From Betaproteobacteria bacterium (GTDB lineage Bacteria; Pseudomonadota; Gammaproteobacteria; Burkholderiales; SG8-41): 6,229 nt of DNA. Below the pieces are notes generated by a model. The model was not told the DNA's origin. It saw only the letters and a list, made by a program, of their open reading frames with translations, and ran no database searches. The stretch is taken from contig JAQGNC010000035.1 in NCBI GenBank assembly GCA_028292065.1, positions 1 to 6,229 of the forward strand, given 5' to 3'. The position numbers were made by a program, and so were the translations under genes. Shown here piece by piece: positions 1 through 4,618 of the stretch (positions are counted from its first letter, which is position 1; every line of letters begins with the position of its first letter).

Positions 1-1
1 G

Positions 2-415
2 GTGCTGCCCGAAGACAAGGCGAAGCACGTGAAGCGGCTGCAGGATGAAGGACGCAAGGTCGCGATGGCGGGCGACGGCATCAATGACGCGCCTGCTCTG
101 GCGCAGGTGGACGTCGGCATCGCCATGGGCACCGGGACCGACGTCGCGATGGAGAGCGCCGGCATAACCCTGGTCAAGGGAGACTTACGGGGGATTGCGA
201 GAGCGCGTGCGCTCTCAAGGGCGACAATGGGCAACATTCGACAGAACCTGTGGTTCGCGTTCGGCTACAACGCTCTGGGCATACCGATCGCAGCGGGGGT
301 GCTCTACCCCGTTTTCGGCGTGCTGCTCTCGCCCGTCTTCGCGGGCGCAGCGATGGCGCTCAGCTCGGTGTCGGTGGTCACGAATGCGCTGAGGCTGCGG
401 CGGGCGCGGTTTTAG
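2..415 (+). CDS. copA: Cu(I)-exporting P1B-type ATPase, C-terminal part (5' end outside window)
   Basis: The last 137 residues of an inner-membrane heavy-metal ATPase, which uses ATP to move Cu(I) out of the cytoplasm. The reading frame is open to the window edge, so the gene starts upstream; full family members are about 700-800 residues. Visible motifs, counted from the first complete codon: PEDK (3-6), the P-domain hinge GDGINDAPAL (24-33), TGTDVAMESA (44-53), then the last two membrane segments (about 82-103 and 108-128). YN at 89-90 in the penultimate helix and MALSS at 118-122 followed by NALRL in the last helix are the hallmarks of Cu(I)/Ag(I) transporters (P1B-1) rather than Zn/Cd/Pb ones. 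The gene ends with TAG 71 bases before arsR. No terminator hairpin is evident between them, so some readthrough into the ars operon is possible. The family call is secure; the exact metal is inferred from these motifs. Confidence 0.93.
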   Translation: MLPEDKAKHVKRLQDEGRKVAMAGDGINDAPALAQVDVGIAMGTGTDVAMESAGITLVKGDLRGIARARALSRATMGNIRQNLWFAFGYNALGIPIAAGVLYPVFGVLLSPVFAGAAMALSSVSVVTNALRLRRARF

Positions 416-450
416 TGAGGTGATTCTCTGATCGCCACCGTGAACGTTGC

Positions 451-480
451 TTGACTGAGGCGCTACTATTCGATAATAAT
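451..480 (+). promoter_or_regulatory. Probable arsR promoter with overlapping ArsR operator
   Basis: An AT-rich patch stands out against GC-rich surroundings. TTGACT at 451-456 matches the sigma70 -35 box at 5 of 6 positions. AATAAT at 475-480 (18-base spacer) or GATAAT at 472-477 (15-base spacer) serves as the -10 box, each matching at 5 of 6. An imperfect dyad, TATT-CGAT-AATA at 467-478 with an outer A/T pair at 465/480, lies over the -10 region, where an ArsR/SmtB-family repressor would block RNA polymerase. Either -10 places transcription start at about 484-487, on or just before the arsR ATG. Both the promoter and the operator are inferred from sequence alone. Confidence 0.55.
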
Positions 481-486
481 GGAATT

Positions 487-861
487 ATGGAACAGAGATA
501 CGCCGTCGCGGCTCTTGCCGCCCTCGCTCAGGACACGCGTCTTTCGGTCTTTCGCCTGCTCATGAAAGCCGGCCCCGAAGGCGTGGCTGCGGGCGTCATC
601 GGCAGGCAGTTGGACGTGCCGGCGGCCACGCTGTCGTTTCACCTCAAAGAGCTGAACCATGCCGGCCTCGTCAATTCCCGCCAGGACGGTCGGTTCCTCT
701 ACTACACCGCTGATTTCGAGCGCATGGCCGCGCTGATGAGCTTCCTGACCAACAACTGCTGCCAGGGAATGCCGCAGGAGTGTCTGACGGTGGTCGAGAC
801 TGCCTTGGGGCGATGCTCCGCTCCGACGGCGCCCAAGCGCAAACGCAAGGACCGCGCGTGA
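487..861 (+). CDS. arsR: ArsR-family arsenite-responsive repressor
   Basis: A 124-residue cytoplasmic winged helix-turn-helix repressor that leaves its operator when it binds As(III). The helix-turn-helix covers about residues 36-62, with recognition helix AATLSFHLKELNHAGLV, followed by the beta-wing SRQDGRFLYYTAD (64-76). The classic ELCVCDLC metal site of plasmid-type ArsR in helix 3 is absent. Instead a cysteine group lies near the C-terminus: Cys91-Cys92 and Cys99 (NCCQGMPQEC), plus Cys110. This resembles the C-terminal As(III) site described for Acidithiobacillus ferrooxidans ArsR, though the gap to the third cysteine here is seven residues. The basic tail KRKRK (118-121) may be non-conserved. 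ATG at 487 is chosen because the protein then begins just before helix 1; a TTG at 451 is in frame but falls on the predicted -35 box. No Shine-Dalgarno sequence precedes ATG 487. The stop overlaps a GTG (GTGA, 858-861). The gene is first in the ars operon and probably autoregulated. Confidence 0.93.
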   Translation: MEQRYAVAALAALAQDTRLSVFRLLMKAGPEGVAAGVIGRQLDVPAATLSFHLKELNHAGLVNSRQDGRFLYYTADFERMAALMSFLTNNCCQGMPQECLTVVETALGRCSAPTAPKRKRKDRA

Positions 862-917
862 CACGATTTCACGTCCACGTCACCGACCGCGATGTCGAGG
901 CGAAGATCCCGGCTTAG
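858..917 (+). pseudogene. Remnant of an ArsI/CadI-like gene start (19 codons)
   Basis: A GTG at 858 overlaps the arsR stop as GTGA, the usual arrangement for a translationally coupled next gene. It opens a 19-residue frame beginning MTRFHVHV and ending at TAG 915-917. That opening resembles the first strand of the ArsI/CadI vicinal-oxygen-chelate family (typically M-K-R-x-H-V-H-V followed by an Asp-rich turn), which commonly sits between arsR and arsC; intact members are roughly 130-170 residues. Here the similarity fades within about 13 residues, and only 43 bases separate the stop from arsC. The likeliest reading is that most of the gene was deleted, leaving its start. A different frame runs through 918-964 and ends with TGA overlapping the arsC ATG (ATGA); it could be the other edge of the deletion, but I do not recognise it. 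Alternatively this is a short leader peptide. The family assignment comes from memory of the motif, not from an alignment. Confidence 0.45.
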
Positions 918-960
918 CACATCCGCAACAGCAGCTGAACCAGCACCTCTCCGGATTGAA

Positions 961-1455
961 ATGACCACCAACGTACTGATCCTGTGCACCCATAACTCGG
1001 CGCGCAGCGTGCTGGCCGAAGGGATGCTCAATCATCTCGCACAAAACCTCGGCAAGGACGTGCGGGCGTACAGCGCCGGCAGCGCCCCGAGCGGGCGCAT
1101 CAACCCGCTCGCGCTGGAAGCGCTGAGCAATGCCGGCGTCGACGCCGGCGGCTTCCGCAGCAAGAGCTGGGACGAGTTCACGACGCCCGACGCGCCCACT
1201 ATGCGCATCGTCATCACCGTCTGCGACAGCGCGGCTCGGGAGACCTGTCCCTACTGGCCCGGCACCCCGGTCCAGATGCACTGGGGCTACCCCGATCCGT
1301 CTCACGCCGCGGGCGGCGACGACGCGGGGCGTCTCGCGTTCGAGCTCACACGTCAGGCGATCGCGTATCGGATGCTCCAGCTCGTCCAGCTTCCGCTCGA
1401 CACGATGACCGATGCGCAGCTGAAGCAAAGCCTGCGATCGATCTCGAAAAGCTGA
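961..1455 (+). CDS. arsC: Arsenate reductase, low-molecular-weight tyrosine phosphatase fold
   Basis: A 164-residue cytoplasmic enzyme that reduces As(V) to As(III), the form exported by Acr3. The P-loop near the N-terminus is CTHNSARS with the CX5R signature, nucleophile Cys9 and Arg15. Two further cysteines in TVCDSAARETCP (Cys88 and Cys96) are the expected relay pair that passes the disulfide outward after As(III) release. An Asp-Pro at 112-113 (PDPS) is a candidate for the general acid of this fold. The electron donor (thioredoxin or glutathione/glutaredoxin) cannot be told from sequence. ATG 961 is chosen because the family begins only a few residues before the P-loop; an in-frame ATG at 892 would add 23 Arg/Ser-rich residues unlike the family. 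The ribosome binding site is weak, and the ATG overlaps a TGA of another frame (ATGA), so translation may depend on upstream reading. acr3 follows after 9 bases, so the two are almost certainly cotranscribed. Confidence 0.95.
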   Translation: MTTNVLILCTHNSARSVLAEGMLNHLAQNLGKDVRAYSAGSAPSGRINPLALEALSNAGVDAGGFRSKSWDEFTTPDAPTMRIVITVCDSAARETCPYWPGTPVQMHWGYPDPSHAAGGDDAGRLAFELTRQAIAYRMLQLVQLPLDTMTDAQLKQSLRSISKS

Positions 1456-1464
1456 GCCGGTACG

Positions 1465-2604
1465 ATGAACGCCACTTCCGGCGCCGCCGCGCCCCTGCTT
1501 CCGGCGCCCGCCATGAACGTCTTCGAGCGCTACCTCACGATCTGGGTGTTCCTGTGCATCGTGGCCGGCATCGCAGTCGGCCAGCTGTTCCCCGAGGTGT
1601 TCCAGGCGATCGGCAGGCTCGAGATCGCCGAGGTCAATCTGCCCGTGGGCGTGCTGATCTGGGTGATGATCATCCCCATGCTGATGAAGGTGGATTTCGG
1701 CGCGCTCCACGAGGTCAGGTCGCACTGGCGCGGCATCGGCGTGACCCTCTTCGTGAACTGGGGCGTGAAGCCGTTCTCCATGGCGCTGCTGGGCTGGATC
1801 TTCATTCGCCACGTGTTCGCGGCGTATCTTCCTGCCGACCAGTCCGACAGCTACATCGCAGGACTGATTCTGCTCGCCGCCGCCCCTTGCACCGCGATGG
1901 TGTTCGTATGGAGCCGCCTCACGAGCGGCGATCCGCTGTTTACGCTGTCGCAGGTCGCACTGAACGACAGCATCATGGTCTTCGCGTTCGCCCCGATCGT
2001 GGCGCTGCTGCTCGGCATCTCGTCGATTACGGTGCCGTGGCAAACCCTGATCACCTCGGTCGGACTGTATATCGTGACCCCGGTGATCGTCGCGCAGGCG
2101 TGGCGGCGGACGCTGCTGCGGCGCGGACAGGCGGTTTTCGATCGGGCCATGCAGCGTATCGGTCCGTGGTCGATCGCGGCGCTGCTGCTGATGCTCGTCC
2201 TGCTCTTCGCGTTCCAGGGAGAGGCGATCATCGACCAGCCGCTGATCATCGCGATGCTCGCGGTTCCGATCCTGATCCAGGTCTTGTTCAACTCGGCGCT
2301 CGCCTACTGGCTCAATCGCCGGGTCGGCGAGAAGCACAGCGTCGCCTGCCCTTCGGCGCTGATCGGCGCCAGCAATTTCTTCGAGCTCGCGGTCGCGGCT
2401 GCGATCAGCCTGTTCGGCTTCCATTCCGGCGCGGCGCTCGCGACGGTGGTCGGCGTACTGATCGAGGTTCCTGTCATGCTGCTGGTCGTGCGCGTGGTCA
2501 ACTCGACCAGGGACTGGTACGAGTGCGGCGCCAACCAACGCCCGAGCCTCGGCGCGCGGTGCGAGCCGCAACCCGCTCATGGTTCAGCGGTAAAGCGCAG
2601 TTGA
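1465..2604 (+). CDS. acr3: Acr3-family arsenite efflux permease
   Basis: A 379-residue inner-membrane carrier of the bile/arsenite/riboflavin transporter superfamily with about ten hydrophobic segments. It exports As(III) using the proton-motive force and completes the ArsR-ArsC-Acr3 resistance route. Diagnostic features are PCTAMVFVWSRLTSGDP (141-157) with the conserved substrate cysteine Cys142, LNDSIMVFAF (167-176), GASNFFELAVA (301-311), and GVLIEVPVML (330-339) with conserved Glu334. The cysteine and glutamate correspond to residues shown to be essential in characterised Acr3 proteins. An extra cysteine lies at 295. The first 16 residues are Ala/Pro-rich and unconserved in appearance, so ATG 1513 (MNVFERYLTIW) is a plausible alternative start. 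After the usual end near NSTRDWYE the protein carries a hydrophilic tail of about 25 residues with two cysteines, which may be a drifted or rearranged C-terminus. The family is sure; the start is less so. Confidence 0.95.
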   Translation: MNATSGAAAPLLPAPAMNVFERYLTIWVFLCIVAGIAVGQLFPEVFQAIGRLEIAEVNLPVGVLIWVMIIPMLMKVDFGALHEVRSHWRGIGVTLFVNWGVKPFSMALLGWIFIRHVFAAYLPADQSDSYIAGLILLAAAPCTAMVFVWSRLTSGDPLFTLSQVALNDSIMVFAFAPIVALLLGISSITVPWQTLITSVGLYIVTPVIVAQAWRRTLLRRGQAVFDRAMQRIGPWSIAALLLMLVLLFAFQGEAIIDQPLIIAMLAVPILIQVLFNSALAYWLNRRVGEKHSVACPSALIGASNFFELAVAAAISLFGFHSGAALATVVGVLIEVPVMLLVVRVVNSTRDWYECGANQRPSLGARCEPQPAHGSAVKRS

Positions 2605-2606
2605 CG

Positions 2607-2692
2607 ATGGTGCCGAACACCCGATGGGTAGTACTCGCACCGCTCATGGTGCTGCTTTCACTGGCCGCGTACAGGTTGCAGCCGCCTCGTCA
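2607..2692 (+). pseudogene. Possible truncated start of a signal-anchored protein after acr3
   Basis: An ATG two bases after the acr3 stop opens a frame whose first 25 or so residues look like a real N-terminus: a short polar start with one Arg, then a hydrophobic run (WVVLAPLMVLLSLAAY) and RLQPPRH. This suits a signal peptide or membrane anchor, and the tight spacing suits an operon member. From about 2690 the same frame continues only as the antisense of the tctC gene, ending at 2925-2927, and loses protein character. The simplest reading is a gene cut off by the rearrangement that brought in the convergent tctC region. It could equally be chance hydrophobic coding in a GC-rich spacer; I cannot name a family. 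The ribosome binding site is weak. Confidence 0.3.
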
Positions 2693-3661
2693 CTGCAGCT
2701 CGACGTTCGCTTCCCTGATGACTTTGCCCCACTTGGCGATCTCGGCTTTGATGTGTGCGCCGAATTGCTCGGGCGTGCTGCCGATCGGTTCGGCGCCGAG
2801 CTCCGTAAGACGCCCTTTCACGTCGGGCAGCTGGAGTATGCGTGCGGTCTCGGCGGACAGCTTCGCGACGACCTCTTTCGGCGTGGCCGCGGGCGCAACG
2901 AGCCCGAACCACGCGCCCGAGCTGTAGCCGCGCACACCGGCTTCGGCGACGGTGGGCAGCTCGGGTATCGCGGGCGAGCGTTTCGCGGTCGATATCGCGA
3001 GCGCGCGGATCTTGCCCGCTTTCACCTGCGGCAGGTACGGCGGGATGTTGTCCATCGTCGCGGCGATCTGCCCGCCCATGATGTCGGTGAGCACGCCCGC
3101 GCTGCCTTTGTACGGCACGTGCACGAGGCTCGCGCCGGTCATCGACTTGAAAAGCTCCATCGACAGATGCGCGGTGCTGCCGGCGCCTGGCGTGCCGTAG
3201 CTCAGCTTGCCCGGGTTCGCTTTGCTGTACGCGATCAGCCCCTGCACGTCCTTGACCGGCAACGCGTTGTTGACGACGAGGATGTTCGGCACGAGCGCGA
3301 CGAGGCTGACCGCCGCGAAGTCCTTCACCGCGTCGTAGCCGAGCTTGCGATAGAGGCTCGGGTTGATCCCGTGCGGCCCCGCGGTCGTCATCAGGAAGGT
3401 GTGGCCGTCGGGCGTCGCCCTGGCGGCGTACTCGGTGCCGATGTTCCCGTTCGCGCCGGGACGGTTTTCGACGATCACCGGCTGGCCCCACGCCTCGTTC
3501 ATCTTCTGCCCGATGATGCGGGCGAGGATGTCGGTCGCGCCGGCAGGCGGATACGCGACGACGATGCGGATCGGACGGGTGGGATACGCCTGGGCCGCAT
3601 CGGCTGCGCCCGTGACGGCGAGGAGTGCGGCGATCGCGGCAATGGTGCGTAAGGCGTGCAT
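2690..3661 (-). CDS. TctC/Bug-family tripartite tricarboxylate transporter substrate-binding protein
   Basis: A 323-residue periplasmic solute receptor of the tripartite tricarboxylate transporter (TTT) type, which captures a carboxylate-like ligand. A signal peptide is clear: Arg5, a hydrophobic core of Ala/Leu/Val/Ile (7-17), and a cleavage site after AQA (25) or ADA (22). The mature protein starts YPTRPIRIVVAYPPAGATDILAR, the conserved opening strand and ligand-binding loop. Further family blocks are ENRPGANGNIGTEYAARATPDG (about 61-82), YGTPGAGSTAHLSMELFK (about 152-169), VPYKGSAG, and LPTVAEAG near residue 245. The length is normal for the family. ATG 3661 is chosen because it begins the signal peptide and is preceded by GGGAG (3667-3671) five bases away; frame extension further upstream runs into repeat DNA. 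No TctA/TctB membrane genes are adjacent, so this is an orphan Bug protein, common in Burkholderiales. The ligand cannot be predicted. The gene is convergent with acr3. Confidence 0.95.
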   Translation of the reverse strand: MHALRTIAAIAALLAVTGAADAAQAYPTRPIRIVVAYPPAGATDILARIIGQKMNEAWGQPVIVENRPGANGNIGTEYAARATPDGHTFLMTTAGPHGINPSLYRKLGYDAVKDFAAVSLVALVPNILVVNNALPVKDVQGLIAYSKANPGKLSYGTPGAGSTAHLSMELFKSMTGASLVHVPYKGSAGVLTDIMGGQIAATMDNIPPYLPQVKAGKIRALAISTAKRSPAIPELPTVAEAGVRGYSSGAWFGLVAPAATPKEVVAKLSAETARILQLPDVKGRLTELGAEPIGSTPEQFGAHIKAEIAKWGKVIREANVELQ

Positions 3662-3718
3662 CGAAGCTCCCGGTGGTCGTGTGGTGACGAGTGCGCAGGA
3701 TAGCCCACCTCGCCCCGG

Positions 3719-3868
3719 CACGTCGCGCCGCGACCGTTCCCCTTCGACTGCGGCGCACTGCGCCTGCTCAGGGCGAACGGACGTCACGTCGCGCCGCGAC
3801 CGTTCCCCTTCGCGGCGCACTGCGCCCTTCGACAGGCTCAGGGCAGGCTCTGCTCAGGGCGAACGGAC
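3719..3868. repeat. Duplicated GC-rich intergenic repeat with inverted-repeat ends
   Basis: Two partial copies of one unit lie between tctC and the next gene. A 28-base block at 3719-3746 recurs exactly at 3785-3812. A 14-base block at 3751-3764 recurs at 3813-3826. An 18-base block at 3765-3782 recurs at 3851-3868. The right copy carries about 24 extra bases (3827-3850) including CTTCGACAGGCTCAGGGC, and CAGGCTC occurs twice within it (3833-3839 and 3844-3850). Each unit begins with CCGTTC and ends with GAACGG in inverted orientation, and has a compact inner palindrome GGCGCA-c-TGCGCC, so each can fold into a long hairpin. The CTTCGACAGGCTCAGGGCGAACGG type of element is, from memory, widely scattered between genes in proteobacterial genomes. 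It encodes nothing recognisable, and its mobility mechanism is unknown to me. Confidence 0.8.
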
Positions 3869-4558
3869 TCGAGCCTGCGCGGTGACCGCCGCCATGTAAT
3901 CGTCGAACCAGTCGGGGAGCCGGACGTAGCGGTCGGTGCTCGTGTGCCAGCCGATTCCCGCGCTCCACGCTTCGCGCGTGTCTTCGATCGCGCGCTCGCG
4001 CTGGAGCGGATAACCCATTCCGCTTTCCTCGTTGCTCGACACCGCCATGAAGCGCTCGGCCGGATAGCGCGAGCGCCACGCGCTGTGCGCGCCGAAGCTG
4101 CGCCACTCGTGCTCGATCATCACGCGGTCGGCGACGCTCATGATCTCTTCGCCGCAGCGCGAGACGCCGGGATTCGCGATCAGCTTTTTTCCCGCGCCCC
4201 GCACGAGCTGCGCGAGCGCGCGGTAGTACAGCAGCTTCGAGCTGTCGAGAAAATTGAAGGTTTCGTCGAGGAAGACGCCGTCCGCGCCGCCGGCGAGATA
4301 CGCCGACGCCGCGGCTTTGGCCTGCTGCAGGTCGGCGCTGCCCCACCCGGTGCGCACGTACGCGTACACCTCGGTCCCTGCGGCGTGCATCAGCGCGAGC
4401 ACCTCATCGCTCAGGCTGCGGTGAGTCCTGGGCTCGGTCCAGTACGCAGCGACGAGCAGCGGCGCGCGCGCCGCGGCGATGCGTTTCGCGGCATCGTTGG
4501 GCGCGCCGGATTCGTCGTCGGCCAGCCAGCCGTAATAGATCACGTAAGGATTCGACAT
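3854..4558 (-). CDS. Spherulin-4-like (GH135/GH114-related) TIM-barrel protein
   Basis: A 234-residue protein resembling the spherulation-specific family 4 fold, whose characterised member Sph3 cleaves amino-sugar exopolysaccharide (galactosaminogalactan). Matching blocks in order: VIYYGW (6-11), a beta strand ending in LVAAYW, the GTEVYAYVRTGWGS segment (61-74), DGVFLDET (93-100) with Asp98/Glu99, KKLIANPG (124-131) with Asn129, and VMIEHEW (146-152) with Glu149/Glu151. Acidic residues at these strand ends are the likely catalytic set. No signal peptide is seen (it starts MSNPYVIYYGW), so unlike secreted relatives it may act in the cytoplasm or not be a hydrolase. ATG 4558 is the natural start, but the nearest purine-rich GGGAG is about 19 bases away. 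The last residues (VRSP) and the TGA are provided by the adjacent intergenic repeat, so the original C-terminus may have been altered. It lies downstream of the diguanylate cyclase gene with a 60-base gap. The family call is moderate; the substrate is unknown. Confidence 0.7.
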   Translation of the reverse strand: MSNPYVIYYGWLADDESGAPNDAAKRIAAARAPLLVAAYWTEPRTHRSLSDEVLALMHAAGTEVYAYVRTGWGSADLQQAKAAASAYLAGGADGVFLDETFNFLDSSKLLYYRALAQLVRGAGKKLIANPGVSRCGEEIMSVADRVMIEHEWRSFGAHSAWRSRYPAERFMAVSSNEESGMGYPLQRERAIEDTREAWSAGIGWHTSTDRYVRLPDWFDDYMAAVTAQARVRSP

Positions 4559-4566
4559 CGCTGTAG

Positions 4567-4609
4567 CTAAAGCGCCGCTCCCGGTCCCGATGGGCCCAGC
4601 GGACGGCGC
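4567..4609 (-). terminator. Possible hairpin terminator or attenuator after the GGDEF gene
   Basis: Reading the minus strand, GCGCCG (4609-4604) pairs with CGGCGC (4577-4572), enclosing a 26-base GC-rich loop, and is followed by TTTAG. It lies between the cyclase stop and the spherulin-like start. The T run is short and the loop large, so it is a weak candidate. The only Shine-Dalgarno-like GGGAG for the downstream gene (4578-4582) falls inside the loop, next to the stem. Confidence 0.25.
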
Positions 4610-4618
4610 GGTTCTCGT

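Noticed and set aside
892..960. Upstream in-frame ATG extending ArsC by 23 residues
   Set aside because: The extension is Arg/Ser-rich and unlike the family, which begins a few residues before the CX5R loop. ATG 961 fits family length.
880..2580. A very long minus-strand open frame (566 codons) opposite arsC and acr3
   Set aside because: Its product is dominated by Arg, Asp, His, Glu and Gln with no domain or hydrophobic core, typical of the antisense of a GC-rich gene. The + strand carries two well-conserved proteins over the same span.
1554..2606. A + strand frame overlapping acr3 in another phase
   Set aside because: It is Arg/Ala-rich and featureless across the acr3 region, so it is a shadow of acr3. 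Only the part after 2607 shows possible protein character and is treated separately.
2660..2700. TGCAG/CTGCA inverted pair between acr3 and tctC as a bidirectional terminator
   Set aside because: Only five base pairs, with an 11-base loop and no T run on either strand.
2624..3652. A + strand open frame of 342 codons opposite tctC
   Set aside because: Arg/Ala/Gly/Val-rich antisense shadow. The minus strand encodes a complete TctC/Bug protein with signal peptide and ribosome binding site.
3662..3820. Extension of the TctC protein upstream of its signal peptide
   Set aside because: The extra residues translate the intergenic repeat, and the signal peptide plus GGGAG site place the start at 3661.
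3719..3868. Could the duplicated repeats be a CRISPR array?
   Set aside because: Only two copies exist, the blocks are unequal, the material between them is also repeated rather than unique, and no cas gene is present.
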